In this document: positions 35,701 to 47,985 of the stretch, one piece after another
Numbering within the stretch: the first letter of the stretch is position 1
How the letters are laid out: every line of letters starts with the position of its first letter
Source: Moniliella sp. 'wahieum'
Taxonomy: Eukaryota; Basidiomycota; Moniliellomycetes; Moniliellales; Moniliellaceae
Reading direction: 5' to 3'
DNA: 64,000 nucleotides
Assembly: GCA_003971905.1 (NCBI GenBank)
Contig: RSEE01000035.1
Coordinates: forward strand, 186,001 to 250,000
Position numbers and translations under genes: made by a program
Notes under the pieces: generated by a model
What the model saw: the letters and a program-made list of their open reading frames with translations, nothing else
Told to the model about the DNA's origin: nothing
Database searches by the model: none

Positions 35701-37801
35701 AGGAGTACGTACCGTCGTTCTCTTTCGGATCGATTCGGACGTACGGCGAGGTATGCGAGGGAGGTTGGGGGATTTGGGAGATTTGATGAGTTGGGAGGCT
35801 GGGGAGGGCGATGCAGATGGGTTCGTTCTTCTTCACTTGGCATGGGATCGTGGGAGTGCGGCGGGTGGTACCTGCGTGGGTGGCGCTCCGGAACGAGGGG
35901 GAACAAGAACCAGTAAGTGAGAGACCCAAGGGCGTCAACCCCTTCTTCCGTCCAATGTACTGGTGCGAGACGAGAACGGGACCTGGTTCGCCACCGGATG
36001 CACTACGATGGGTACGGGGGGAGAAGATTCCTTTCACAAGGTCGAGCTTGCTCACGCTGCCGCGGTGGGACAGACGTGGGAGAAGTAAGACCCGATTGGG
36101 CAGGGCCAAGCTCGGCTGTCAGGCCAGGTCCCGACCCAGATCCGGATGCTGCGGTAAAAGCCATTAAGGGGGGGCAAGGGGCCTGGTCGTCGGTGTGGCG
36201 ATGAGCCCGAAGAGCTCGTAGGGGACAGGTCATGAACACGCTGAGAGGGATGCGGCTTGGTCCACCTTTCTGATCGTTCTGATCCTTCCCATCCTCTGAT
36301 CCTTCCGATCCTTCCGATCCCTCGGATCGGGAGGGAGGGAGGGAAGTGGATCCAGCCAACGGAACAAAGGATTGCGACTGGAATTGAGACTGGGCAGACC
36401 CAGACTGGGACAGGAGACCTGGGATGCTCAGCGCCGCTGCCGCCCCGACCCATGCGAGGTAGGATCTACACTCGGGGCGGTTGTTGTGGTTGTGGTGGTT
36501 GTGTGGTAGGTGGGTGGGTATGCTGGATCGGCTTATGGGGTGGACAGGGGGTGAGGAAGAGCCAGGGGCTAGGGCGGGGGGAGGGGGAGGGCCTGTGCCG
36601 TTTGTCAAGCTAGTGCCCGACGCGACACTGCCACCCACGGCAGTGGGGCCCGATGACACAGAGCGAGACGGCGAATGGGACTGGTTCGGCGGATGGGAGC
36701 CGGGAGAGCGGAAGAGGAGGCGGACGCGGGGGCGGTGGAACGTGGAGCCAAGGCAGGTCCTGTGGATGTGGGTGCGGATGCGGATGCGGATGCGGATGTG
36801 GAAGGGGCTGTGGCGGGGCCGGCTAGGGGTAGGGAAGTAAGTTGGCCCAGAGGACGAGGGCGCGCAGCCAAGCTGGTCCGCAGCCGAGGAAGTTTGCCCG
36901 AATGGACGGCCGCCGGTTTGGTCGAGGCCATTGACGCCGTGTGGAGGCCGATAGGGACGAAGGGTGGGTGGCGGGTGCGGGTGGGACGGGATCAGGGATC
37001 CCTCGCCTGGAGCCGACGTTTGGCACCGACTGGAGGTAACCCAGGATGGGAGATCGATCCAGCCGGCTTGGAACTACTGGCCACCCTAGGCGAGCCGATT
37101 CCTTCGCTAGAGCCTATACTCCCTGACCCTGACCGCCGAGCGCCGGGGTGGAAGGTGTCGAGCGCAGCGCGGTTTCGTGCCCTGGGCACGCGTCGTGGCC
37201 GACGCGCCAACCGACGTGCCGGCTGAGGTGGGGGGGCTCTCCACCGCCCGCGCCTTCGAGGCCCGGGTAGAAGCAGCAAAGTGGCCCGGAGGCGGCCGAC
37301 CCACAGAGACAGCCGTTTGACTCTCACACTTGGCTCGCTGCCGGCCTCCATCGCACTGCCCGCGCGCGGTGGAAGAAGACAGCGTGCCTGTCATTGTCTT
37401 GCGTCGGCTGATGGAGGGAGGGGTGGGAGGGGTGGATCGAAGATCCAGCGACATGGGACTTGACGACCGAGTTGGTCCTGCCTGGTACACGCTTCGTATG
37501 GGTCAGGGGGAACGCTGGGACGGCCATTGCCTCGGCTGCGCTGGGCGAGAGTGGGGGAGGGGGAAGAGTGGCGGCAGCACGAGAGGGAGGTGATGGGATG
37601 CCTATGTTGTTGGTCCTTGCGCCTTCCGAGGGGGCAGGAACAGAGGTCCGGGTGCGGTCGCTCTTGTTGGAAGGGGACAAGAAAGGGAGCAGCTTCTGTT
37701 CCCGTTCCTGCTCCTCGTCGTCCTGCGCGGCCTGCTGTGGGGCAGGGGAGTGTTCGAGGATGGCGCTAAGCAGGTCCGGTGCGTCCGATTGCACCAGCCA
37801 T
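32794..37801 (-). CDS. DYRK-family protein kinase, Pom1-like
   Basis: The kinase domain (about 33880 down to 32900) has every DYRK hallmark: DH box ([19 protein letters not shown]), [48 protein letters not shown], the autophosphorylating [14 protein letters not shown] loop, [16 protein letters not shown], then KFFFD and [11 protein letters not shown]. Pom1/DYRK2-class kinases act in cell polarity, size control and stress. Ahead of it is a long low-complexity N-terminus: Ser/Pro-rich with an Arg/Glu repeat (about 35065-35125). The farthest plausible start is ATG 37801, just before a frame reading [15 protein letters not shown]. Many one-base shifts break the frame, so exon structure and N-terminus are uncertain; the stop after VKTRKR at 32794 is the best fit. 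Product could approach 1,600 residues, longer than Pom1. Confidence 0.8.
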
Positions 37802-38630
37802 CGCGCGCAGGGGCGCGAGGCTCGGCGCTGGCGGCGTCGGGATGGGGGGGGCGCTGGGGGCGGGCAGGGCCGGGCGGAGGCGCAGGGGCGCCGAGGGGGG
37901 GCGAGGCGGGGTGGCGGGCGCAGGCGGAGGGCGCATGGGGCGCGGGACGCATGTACGCGGGCGACGGAGCAGAGCCAAGCGGCGCTCCGCTCCGCCGGCC
38001 GACACCGCCCGCCCGCCTGCCCGTCGCCGTCGCCCGTCGCGCGTCAGACGCACCTCGGACGAAGCGCCGCCTAACCCCCGCCTAACCTCCCCCACACTGC
38101 CCCGTGCCCCCGCCCGCCCTCAAATCTCAATCTCAATTCTTACGTCTCCAGCGTCCATTCCTGGTCAGCCCCTCGCAAACGACTCACATACGCATTGTCT
38201 ATTCCACACAGCAGAGAACAAACGAAGGAGGACATGTATCGAGTACCGAGTGTCCAGTGCTATGTGCGCACACCAAGAACGTGGGCCAGCCACCTTCCTA
38301 CCCAAGCGCCAGCGATGGAGCGCGCCCCAGGCAGCACCGCGGCAACAGCAAAAAGGGAAAACAACGAGTGGGCATGCCAGGTCCAACGCAGGTGTTAGTA
38401 GGCGCCGGTACCAAGCCCCAGAGAACCCAGAAAGAAGTAGATAAAACCTAGGGCCCAGACAGCGCTCTCGGCGTACGGCACAGTAGGCTGAAAAGCGCTA
38501 CGGCGTCCTTGTTGGCAGTTCAGTATGACCATCGGTCAGGGCAAGTGGAGACCACCACTCTGGGCGGGCAGCAGAGCAACAGGACGGGATCCCATCCGAA
38601 CAGCTGACACGGACGGCCAACATGATGAAC
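37802..38630. other. Spacer between DYRK kinase and the next minus-strand gene
   Basis: GC-rich upstream region of the kinase (37802-38100), then neutral DNA. No gene recognised. The region must hold the kinase promoter and the 3' end of the gene ending at 38631. Confidence 0.5.
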
Positions 38631-41600
38631 CTAGTCCTGTTCCGATCCTTTCGGGGTCGAAGCACATGGAGGCGTGCCGCTCTTCCCCAACACGCCTAGG
38701 TCCAGGTCTCGGCCTATGTCCACCCCTCCGCCCAGAGTGGAAAGAGGTACGTGTGTGTGCTGCGGTTGCGCGGATACGTCGGCTCCCTCGGGCTGCCAGA
38801 GCGGTAGGGAACCAGCGAGCCTGCCTTCTTCTGGGATTGCGCCTGCTGTGCCCGCCTGGGGCACCGAGCACGATGGAATCACAGTGCTCACTAGGTCACT
38901 GTAACGTTTGCTCCGCACCGTCGCCCAAGCGATGCCGATCGACGCGACCACGAACCATGTTCGTCGCCAGAGCGCCCCAACAACGTACCGCTTTCCCCAG
39001 CTCCCTGCTGCTGCCGCCTCTGAAATGGGCGTGCCACGTACGCCACGTACACTGCCCACGGGAGATCCTGTGAGCCTCGATTCGCCTTCCTTCGCCTGCG
39101 CAGTCTCCTCGTCAGGCGTAGGGACCGCTTCCTCGCACCCGGCCATGGCACCACTTGACGTCCCTGGCCTTGGTGCGAGACCTGCCACATCAGACGATTG
39201 CAGCGCCGGTTCAGGCGCGTGCGTGTGCGCCCGCTCCCCGCCTTGGCTGGGGGCACTTCGGTCCCCCGTCTCCGCAAGCGGGTCTTCCGCTTCCACCTGA
39301 TCAAGCTTGGGAGGTACCGCGCTCGTATCTTCCTCACGCTGCGTTTCCTCGGTCCCACTGTGCGCCTCTTCGTGTGCAGACGGCCCAGGGAGACCAAGCG
39401 TGTCCCTTGTCGTCCCACCGAGTCAGAACGTGCCGTCTCCCGTCCCAGGACGTCCTGGATCCTGCAGCGGTTGCGGTTGCTGCTGCTGCTGCTGCTGCTG
39501 CTGGCGGTGTTGGCCCCCCGAGCTCGTGTAGGCGCGCCTTGATTCCAACGTTTCAGCCCGCGCTCGCTGCCTCCTCCCGCCTGGTCCAATTCACGTTGGA
39601 CCCCAGCGAGGGTGCGGGCCTGCGCGGCAGCCTCGGCGGGTACTGCGTTTGACGCCGTGTGAGCTGGTCCAGCTGCGCACGTACCCCGCCACAGTCGCTT
39701 GGCTCTGCCGTAGTTGCTCCGCTTGCACCTGGTGCGCATGCGCATACGTCGCTTGCATCGTCTCTACTGCCCGGGTTTGTTGGTCCAGCAGGTCCAGTAG
39801 CGCAAGTACCGTCGACGAAGAGCTGGAAGAAGGCGATGCCCGTCCTCCAACCTTCTTCGTTGCTCGTCGTGGTCGTGCCATAGCGGATGCACTGGGCCCA
39901 CTGGGCACACTGGAGTGCGCCTGGGCCTGCCACCCTACCTCCCCACCTTCATTACCTTGGCCACCCATTCGGGTCTCTACCGCCTCCTGACCACGTTCTT
40001 CCCGCCCAACCTTGTCGGTCCCAGGCCGCGACGGAGGCCGAACAGACGTCCGAGCCAAGGTGAAGGTGTAGGTGTGGGTGTAGCAGCAGTAGACGTGGAC
40101 GTAGTGGTAGTGGTAGTGATAGGGGTGGGGTAGGGGTAGGGGGTAGCATCGGACGAACCCGGGCCGAGCCGCAACGAGCACTCACCTCTCTTCGACGCGG
40201 CCAGGTGTGCGACAGGGAACGGTTGGCAGGCGCACTTTCTACTTGCGGTTCAGCTCGGGCTGCCGGGTTGGCCTTGGCAGGCAAGGTTACGGTCGGTGCG
40301 ACGGGCTGCAAAGCCATGGGCTCAGGAGAAGGGGAAGGGTAGAGCCTACGGTAGCACCCTGCTGAGCCCAGTTTCGGCTTCAGCTGCCCCAGTTTCGGCT
40401 TCAGCTTCGGCCCCAGCTTCGCCTCAGCCAGGTCAGGCCAAGCGAGCGCGGACGAGCGGAGGGACGAACTTGACCGGAGGCGCGTGCCTACCGACCCTAC
40501 GTTCCTCCCCACGTCACTCGCCACGCTACTCGGCACGGCAGTGGAAAACGGCAGTGGAAACGGCAGTGGAAACGGCGGTCGAAACGTTACTCCCCGACCG
40601 TGCATGGTGCCCATGGTACGAAGAAGAAGAAGAAGAAGAAGATAGAGGCGCACCAACGTACGAAAGTAGGGGCGAAGAAATCGTAGTGATCTCCTCTTCC
40701 TCTTCCTCTTCCCCTTCCTTTTCCTCTTGTTTCTCTCCTATCTCCCCAGAAAGGATGGAAGCAGGCGCGTGGCCCCGCGTCCCAACCGCTCTTCCGTACC
40801 GAGGTCAGAATCAGAATCCATCTCGGGATTGGGATTGGGATCGGGATTGGGATCGGGATTGGAGTTGGGATTGGTGTTGGATCGGAATCTAGATTGGGAT
40901 CGATACGCACACGCGCCCCCGTGCCCGCCCCCGTGCCCGCCCCGTGCCCGCCCCGTGCCCGCGCCCAACCCGGCCGACCTAGCCCGACGACGGTCGCGCG
41001 TCAAACTCAGCATGCGACCCAACACTGTATCGGGGTTACCGAGCGCACTAAGTGGGATCTCGCCCGCTTGCGAATCCAGCGTTTCCATCCAATCCATCCC
41101 CCCCACTGGCCGACACTTCCGGCGCGGAAACCGTGCGTGCATGCGACGAGGACACGGGCGCATCACCACCGTCTCACCTGGACTGGTGCTGGTCCGCGCG
41201 CGCGCAGCGCAAGTGAGCTTGATGCGGCGCGCAGTAGCAGGCCAGCCGGACGAGGTGTGGAGAATGTAGATGCAGAAGGGGCAGATGGCGCAGATGGCAG
41301 GATATCGGGATACCGCGTTGGGCCAGCCATGTTCTTGGATGCACTTGATGCGTCACGGGCAAGTAGCGTGGTCTCAGTTTCGGGTTCCGTTTCGGTCTCG
41401 ATTTCGGTCTCGGCCTCGGTCGCAGGCTCGGGTCGGAGGAGATGTGGGAGAGCGGAGGGGCGCTGCCGAAATCGAGTACCGAGTAATCTTGGTCGCGTGC
41501 ATGATTTTGGTCGTCTCCCTCTCGTCCGAGAGCGGGTCGAAAGCGCGTCTGAGAGAGGGTCTGAGAGAGGGTCGGGCGGGATGCGAGAGGCTGAGACGAA

Positions 41601-42492
41601 AGCGAAGGTGAGTCAGGCCGATGCTTCTTGCTAGTGTCACTGGTCAGAGGAGGGAGGGTGGAGCTAGATGCATGGGGAGCAAGGCCGTTATGACCCTGGG
41701 GGGGGCGAGAAACGCGTGGGGGGTGGTTGTTGCGGGGAGGGTGGGGGCGGGATCGGTCGACGGGGGTCCTGTGCGTTGGGCGTCGAGACTTGCTCGGATA
41801 AAAGAAAGTGTTGCGGTTGTGGGTGTGGTTGGTGCAATTGGTACAGTTGGTGCGGCTGGTCGGGGGAGAACGCGCCACGTGCCCCCCCTGGACGAGATCT
41901 CCAAGGAAATGCACGGGTGCGAAGACGCTCCGGCATCCACATCGGCCACTACCACCACCGTCCCGGGCTCTTGCTGGATCGGGGGAAGATCAGCAGAGGA
42001 GCCCACGTAGATCCGTACCGGCCCTGTCGGTAGGGGGCACCGATACCTGTCCAGCGGATCCAGGCAATGCGGGAGACGTCGCCGCTACGGATACGGCGGG
42101 GAACAGCTGTGCAACCGAGCTGCCGCCCCAGGCGTGCCAGCCGGCAAGGGCGGTAAGGGTTTGTTGCGAGCACCGAGACGGAGCGCAGTGTGGCGTGCGG
42201 GCGCGGGGTGGCGCGCAGCGCGGCGAGAGCGGGAGGAGCGGGCGGAGCGAACGGAGCGGAGGGAAGGAGCGGAAGGAGCGGACGGAGCAGAAGCGCGAGA
42301 GCGGGTGCTGTGGGCGGTGGAGCGGGTGGTGGATGCGAGGGAGGGACGCGACAGAGATTGCTTAGACCCGTAAAGGCCAGACAGCTGGCTAGCCCAGCAA
42401 AGACGGGGCGGGGGGGCGGGTGCGCTTGCGGCGGGCCGAGTGGGGCGGCGGACGGGCCTGCCACGGCGCGCCCAGCGTGGCGACCGACGCCA
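38631..42492 (-). CDS. Unrecognised protein with C-terminal membrane segment
   Basis: Minus-strand frames from about 42490 down to 38631 keep protein-like composition and connect through one-base shifts, so I treat them as one gene; the extent is uncertain. Possible start: ATG 42492 (MASVATLG). Order of what can be seen: basic Ser/Arg-rich N-terminus with KPLPPLP; a block of predicted strands (RIYVGSSADLPP, PGTVVVVADVD, PCISLEISSRGGTWRV) near 41850-42030; disordered stretch; a conserved-looking GMDWMETLDSQAGEIPLSAL (about 41040-41100) and GRMLSLTRDRRR; Asn/Pro and Glu repeats; a short coiled coil (about 39690-39790); then WFVVASIGIAWATV near 38950, a single transmembrane helix about 110 residues from the end. 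That layout suggests a membrane-anchored scaffold, perhaps with a PH-like fold. I do not recognise the family. Confidence 0.4.
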
Positions 42493-43774
42493 TGGAGAGC
42501 GCGGGCGGTGGGGGGGAGGCAGTGGTGGGCGCAAAGACAAGGCGGGGTGGATGCCAGCGGGCATGCCCACATGCAAGAGGATGCCAGGTGTGGCGTAGGC
42601 AGGCGGGCGGTGTCGGCGACACTGCTGCTGGGCGGGCGTCTGGGGGTGGCCAACTACACTACTCCCGCTCGAAACGGTGTCATCGGGTGAGTACGCGCGT
42701 AAAGGACTGTGCTCAGTGCCTGAGTATGCTGGAGCGCTCGAGCACCGAGTGCCTGATCGATGATCCACGGATGCTGAGTACTATAACTGGGGGTTAGCGG
42801 TTACCGAGATATGCCCAGACGTAGCCCTATGAACATGAGGCTGGAGCTTGAAGACGAGTGTGCTGCATGAGGGGCGCTGCGGCCTGAGGCACTGGATGTG
42901 TCCCTGAGGACTACAGAGTGAGTCCTGCGTTTGGGGGAGCTCTGATCGGCGCTGCTGAAGCTGATTGCGACGGCGGTCGGATGACAGCCACAGAGGCGAT
43001 GGCGAGGATCGAGGGGGCACCCCAAAGACAGGGGAGGCTTGGGTACCGTACCTGTGAAGATACGCCAAGGCAGACAGACGGTACGTGACGCGTGTGACAT
43101 GTACGTGTGGAGGCTAGAGGCCATGTATTGGCCGCTTCTCCATGGGTTGGAGTGCAGTTGCTGACAGGCTGACGTCGCAGCCGTCGCAGCCGTCGCACCC
43201 GTCGTACCCGTCGACCGCAGGGGGAACACTGCTGGCAAGCCAGGCACCCCGCCGCACTGCACCGCCCACCGCCACCACCCTCAACGGCGGCGCCCCGCAC
43301 GGCGCCAGCCATGCCAGCTGCCGACGCGAGCTGCGAGACGAAACTGCCTCTGTGCCTCGCCGCCAGCCAGCGCCTGTGCCTGCTCCACCGCGTCCCTCGC
43401 CTGGCTCGCCCCAGCTCGTACCTTTTCCCACCCCCCCGATCGCCAGTGGCCCACACTCGACACCCCCCCCACACCATGTTACACCTGGCATGTCTCCTGT
43501 CAGCTCCTCGGGCTCTTCGCTCTTCGCTACAAGAAACGAGAAACGCAAGGCAGAACCAAATCAGGCGTCCTTGGACGGGCGACACGAGCGCGAGAAACCG
43601 GTTCTTCATTTATAGCCCAGCAAAGGAATGACCCGTTTGTTTCCTGCTTTGTCGTCTCTCTTTCTCTCTCTCGCCCTCTCTCGCATATCCATCGGCCAGC
43701 TCCCTCAGCAACCCATGCATAATAGCGGAACAATTAATTGGTGATTGACGAGGTAGGACATGACTGCAACCCAC
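42493..43774. other. Gene-free region between the unknown gene and ketopantoate reductase
   Basis: No supportable gene. It contains GAGTACT and CCTGAGG words (42770-42910), a short GTCGCA hexamer run near 43175-43195 and a T/C-rich stretch 43640-43690. Confidence 0.5.
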
Positions 43775-45022
43775 TCACTTTTGCTGCGCCTTGGCCTTGT
43801 CGACCAAAGCTTGCTGAATCGGTCGCAGCGAGGAACAGACGAAGTCGAGACGAGGGGTGGACAGATTGTGCAGGCGAGCACGAGTGTAGAGCGAGTCGAG
43901 GATGGGAACGAACTCCATTGGACGTTGGTTCTCGAGATCAATCAAGATCGATGGCTTGAACTGCGGCGAAAGGTTGGTCACCACCTCTTCCCCGCGTGCC
44001 TGTGCCTCACGTTGGAACCGCGGCGCATCCTTCAGCGTCACATTCATCGCCGTATCCACGCTCGAGTTAGGATACTCTTCTGCGCCAATCCCACACGCAC
44101 GCGCAATCAACACAATCTCCTCCATCAGGCCCCGCACCGAGCTAATCGTCCCGTCCAAACACGAATCTTGCAACAGGCTGTACACCGGTTGGCGAGCTAC
44201 CGCACCGAACCAAACGAAACCAAGTGACCGCGTCAGTACCGTTCCACCCGCTCCACCCCTCCAAACACCCAACTACGCTTGCACCGGCAAGCCAAGCCCA
44301 ACGTACCTGTACAGCACAGCCCACCCCACGCTGCATTCCACAACACTTTTTTCCATCGCAGCGGCTGGATATCGAGTACGGGCACCGCGTTGCCCCCGCC
44401 GGCACGGTACAACTCAACAAAGCGATGAAACGATGCGCGTTCCGGCGCTGATTCGGGCACTTGGTCCAAGGGCAAGGCAGGGGTAGAGTCCCATGTCCAG
44501 TCGCTCCAACTTGCCATGCTCAATCTTGCGTCCGCCATCGAGCAAGTTGGACCCGACCCAGGCGGTGCAGGAGATGATGTTGGATGCCAAGCCAGGTAGG
44601 ACAAGCGACTTGTGCACCTCCTCCTCAATCCCAATCCCATTTTGAATCAGGACAATCGTAGGTGCCGTCTCGTGGGCTGCGGGCCGACGCAACGCATCCC
44701 GAATCAGCGTTGACAACGGCGCCACATCTGGCGTACACTTGGCCGTCACCAACACATAGTCGTACGTCCGGTCCGCAGCCTCCTTCAACGAACTAAACGC
44801 TCGCGACGGCTTCCACCCCGCCGTCTTTCCAAACAGCGCACTGTCCACATCCACCCCCGCCCGTAGAGGCCAAGTGGGCATAATTGCTCCGCGCTACGCT
44901 CGACACTTCCACCCCACCACGGGACAGGATGAAACTGTACAGCACCCCGAGCGCGCCCATGCCGATCGTTAGCAGTGCGGCGCACGCTTCGAGGACACCG
45001 GAGTAAGTTGACCGTCGACCAT
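43775..45022 (-). CDS. Ketopantoate reductase (2-dehydropantoate 2-reductase, ApbA/PanE family)
   Basis: PanE reduces ketopantoate to pantoate with NADPH on the way to pantothenate and coenzyme A. A Rossmann start (LLTIGMGALGVLYSFILSRG) lies near 44950, preceded by ATG 45022. Then VDVDSALFGKTAGWKPSR, DYVLVTAKCTPDV, TIVLIQNGIGIEEEV (the NG motif) and the C-terminal helical domain: WKKVLWNAAWGGLCC, intron 44197-44306, VYSLLQDSCLDGTISSVRGLMEEI, SILIDLENQRPMEF. The E-x3-N/D region for substrate binding is present. Missing bases near 45005, 44860 and 44480 shift the frame. The family also contains unrelated ketoacid reductases, so the exact substrate is inferred. Confidence 0.85.
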
Positions 45023-45149
45023 GGTGGGCTAGGCAGTGCAGCAGGTGGCCAGCTGGTGGTGGGAGGCAGGGCCGAACCGCTCAACGATCCCATGTCACAA
45101 AGAAGGTCCAATACCAAAGGATCATCGATTGATCAGATAGGTGATCGAT

Positions 45150-45177
45150 GATGCAGGATGCAGGATGCTCGATGCAA
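45150..45177 (+). repeat. 7-bp tandem (GATGCAG), 4 units
   Basis: GATGCAG, GATGCAG, GATGCTC, GATGCAA in strict 7-base register, upstream of the ketopantoate reductase start. Confidence 0.88.
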
Positions 45178-45537
45178 GTCACCTACACTATGTCCGTGCC
45201 GTTACAACCGTGGCTTGACGCGTCACTGTGACGCTTGCTCCGAATGATCTTGGGCTTCTGCCGCTTCGCCTGCCGCTTCGGTCGTCAACCGCGTCAACTT
45301 GCCATGCTCCGAAGGAGTGGCCGTTCCAAATGGGCTTGCGAACCCGCAGGATTCAGCAGGTTCGGTCACCTTCAGCCAGGAGTCCGAACGAGAAGGAAAC
45401 GGTGAGGAAGGCGTGGCCAGCATGGAATTGGAAATTGGAGGGCCATGTCACTGCCCGTTTCAAATACGACACGGCGCGGATTGCAGATGCCCATGTCCCC
45501 ACTTGTACTTCTATATTTTGGGGACATAGACATCTGT

Positions 45538-45621
45538 GGGTACATGGTGTAGTGGTATCATGCCTCTTTTGGGATCACCCAACCATAGAGGAGGTCCTCG
45601 GTTCAATCCCGGGTGTACCCC
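45538..45621 (+). tRNA. tRNA-Pro(UGG) with 12-nt intron
   Basis: Acceptor halves gggtaca (45538-45544) and tgtaccc (45614-45620) pair fully. The D arm has AGTGGTA. The anticodon stem is cctct/agagg with loop TT-TGG-G, an inserted atcacccaacca and the closing T, giving anticodon UGG and a 12-nt intron after position 37. The T arm is ctcgg-ttcaatc-ccggg. A TATA-like tatatttt lies about 25 bases upstream and a T7 run follows, a good polymerase III terminator. Confidence 0.92.
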
Positions 45622-45815
45622 CAATTTTTTTGTTTTGGGCCTTGCGAAAACGCCTGGGGAACCTACAACCTTACAGGCGTTAGTTTAGTCAATCGGGGAG
45701 TGGCAGATACATTTCACCTTTCAGCGTCCCAGAAAGCCTGCGTCTACCGATTAATGGGGCTGATTAATGATCCTACCTGGAGGGCCACACAGGTAGGGAG
45801 GCAGGTGCGTAACAC

Positions 45816-45855
45816 AACCCTATTAAAATAGTTTTATTGCGCCGCCGCAACCCTA
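45816..45855 (+). promoter_or_regulatory. Two AACCCTA telomere-type boxes upstream of eL43
   Basis: AACCCTA occurs at 45816-45822 and 45849-45855, 33 bases apart, separated by AT-rich DNA and about 90-130 bases before the eL43 ATG. The same heptamer lies (inverted) in the RPP0/UBI3 promoter. Tbf1-type regulation is inference. Confidence 0.55.
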
Positions 45856-45942
45856 TCCGCTGGCTTCGTTACCCGCTCGTTGGTCCATCGCTCACCACGC
45901 TTATCCTGACGCCCGACAACAACTTGATCGCCCGTTCTCGAT

Positions 45943-46398
45943 ATGGTATGTCGCTTCTCTGGCACCCGCCGGCGCATGGCCTTGCTGGTTGGGGTTTGTG
46001 CATTGTCCTCGGGGGCAATCTTTGTCTCTGCAAGGGCAGCTGTCGCACAGGCCCCTTTGGCACCCTGCCCATCCGCACAGCGCGACACGACCGACTGACC
46101 TTGCCTCTTTGTTCCACCGTAGTCCAAGCGTACCACGAAGGTTGGCATTACCGGCAAGTACGGTACCCGCTACGGTTCCACCTTGCGTCGGCAGGTCAAG
46201 AAGATTGAGATCTCCCAGCACGCGCGGTACACGTGCGCGTTTTGCGGCAAGGACGCTGTCAAGAGGCGCGCGGTCGGTATCTGGGACTGCCGTGCTTGCA
46301 AGAAGCAGGTCGCGGGTGGCGCCTGGGCTCTCTCCACCACGGCTGCTGCTACCGTCCGCAGCACCATCCGCCGTCTGCGTGAGCTTTCGGATGCGTAA
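45943..46398 (+). CDS. RPL43: 60S ribosomal protein eL43 (L37a)
   Basis: A small zinc-ribbon protein of the large subunit. Exon 1 is only the ATG (45943-45945); the intron 45946-46122 begins GTATGT and has a CTGAC branch site; exon 2 (46123-46398) starts [18 protein letters not shown]. The zinc ribbon is C-x2-C ... C-x2-C (YTCAFCGK and WDCRACKK), and the end is RRLRELSDA. Total 92 residues, the family length, with no frame error. The start-codon-only exon is also known for yeast RPL43. It lies 320 bases after tRNA-Pro. Confidence 0.97.
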
Positions 46399-46808
46399 GG
46401 TGTGGTGCACTTCTCTCCCCCGGGTTGGGACAGCTTGCCGGGCGTAACACTCCTGTTTTCTTATTGCCGTGCTGCAGGTTGTTGTGCCTCGCCCTGATCC
46501 TTGGATTTGGTCGTTCAGAGCCTTCTGCACGGCAAACCTGTGCACCGTATACTCTCTTCCATGGACTTGAGCCGTACTGCTGGAGGGTTGGATTCTCTAT
46601 TCAGTCACCTGTGTACATGCCTGATCCGCCAAGCTTGTGCTTCCCAAAAATTATGTGCACTGTGCACTCAACCGCACCTGCTGTCTGGCGCATCGCATGT
46701 AGGAGTTCCCTATAGTTCCCTCAGATCTATTCCAACGAGTGTAGACGGATTCGAAGCGAAATGTAGGTTGCTCACACGTCCGTTCCACTTGTGGCATGAG
46801 CTTCCTGC

Positions 46809-47985
46809 TCAGACTTGTGAGCTTGCTCGTGGGCGAGGCGGACGATTTGCCGCGTAATCTCCTGGAAAATGGGAAACGTTTGGGAAGAACGATAGCGCGC
46901 GTAGGACGGTCTGGCTCAACAAGGTCCCACTAGGTTGGCCATTCCCGTTGGTTGCCCCTGTTGCCGCAGCCACTGGAGCTTGGGGGCCGCTAAGGTCCGA
47001 CCCTTCGGCCAAGGGTTGGTTAATCCCCAGTGACGTTAACTCGGTGGTGGCAATTTGGACCGCTTCGTCTTTGGCATCGTCCAGGACGCGGACCAAGCCC
47101 GGGTCAATGGGAATGCGGCCGAGAAAGTGGATGCCTTCCTTTTCGGCAAGAGCTTGCCCCCGCCCCGACCCCACACGTTGGTGCACTCGGTGCAGTGCGG
47201 ACAGACATACCCGCTCATGTTTTCAATCAGACCGAGTAAGGGAAGACCCGTCTTGCGTGTGAAATCGAGGCTGCGGAGATTGTCGGCTAATGACACGGCT
47301 TGCGGTGTGGTGACCAGGACTGCAGTCGGATTGAAGACGCGCAAGTACTCGAGCAACGAAATGTGTTCGTCCGATGTTCCTGCAGAAAGAGAAATACGGG
47401 TCAGGACTGTTCAGGAAGTCCTGCCCCAATCGGAGCAGGAGGGGGACGTGACACGACATACCAGGAGGAGTATCAATCACGAGGTAGTCCAGCTTGCCCC
47501 AACGCACGTCGCCCAAAAACTGCTTGATCATCGCATTCTTTTTCGGTCCCGCCAAATCACTGCATCGTTCTTGCTCTTCAGCAGGAATCCGACCGACATT
47601 ACCGCAAGACGTTGAGATGCATCGGCGTACACGGGCACCCATCCATCGGACGATTGCTTGACGCTTGACCCTTCCAGCCCAAGCATGCGCGGCGTAGAGG
47701 GACCAGTCAAGTCCACGTCGAGGATGCCCACCCGAGGGAGGTAGGTTGTCTGGTTGTCCGGGGGAGGAGCCTCGCCACCTGGCAAAACTGCCGGTTGGGG
47801 TGTGGCCGGGAGGGCGTGGCAGGAACTGGAGTGGAAGACAACGACAAGGCCAGCTGCGCGGCTACCGACGACTTGCCCACGCCGCCTTTGCCAGAGAGGA
47901 CGATGATAATGTTGTTGACCTGGGACAGACGGCGGATGATCTTCTCATCGGGGCCTTGCTGCGATGCAGAAACGGCAGCAGACAT
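46809..47985 (-). CDS. CFD1: Cytosolic Fe-S cluster assembly scaffold CFD1 (NUBP2/Mrp ATPase)
   Basis: Cfd1 works with Nbp35 as the P-loop scaffold that builds 4Fe-4S clusters for cytosolic and nuclear proteins. The ATG at 47985 (GCCACCATG) is followed by [22 protein letters not shown] (deviant Walker A), [35 protein letters not shown] spliced over an 82-nt intron (47380-47461), the [11 protein letters not shown] cluster-binding CxxC and [13 protein letters not shown]. The N-terminal four-cysteine ferredoxin motif of Nbp35 is absent, which points to Cfd1. Missing bases near 47770, 47545 (G run) and 47150 shift the frame. The tail beyond the ATPase is 60-70 residues, Ser/Ala/Gly-rich. It is divergent from the tRNA thiouridylase. 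Confidence 0.93.

Noticed and set aside
45946-46122. Intronic snoRNA in eL43
   Set aside because: No convincing C/D boxes or H/ACA ends are visible in the 177-nt intron.
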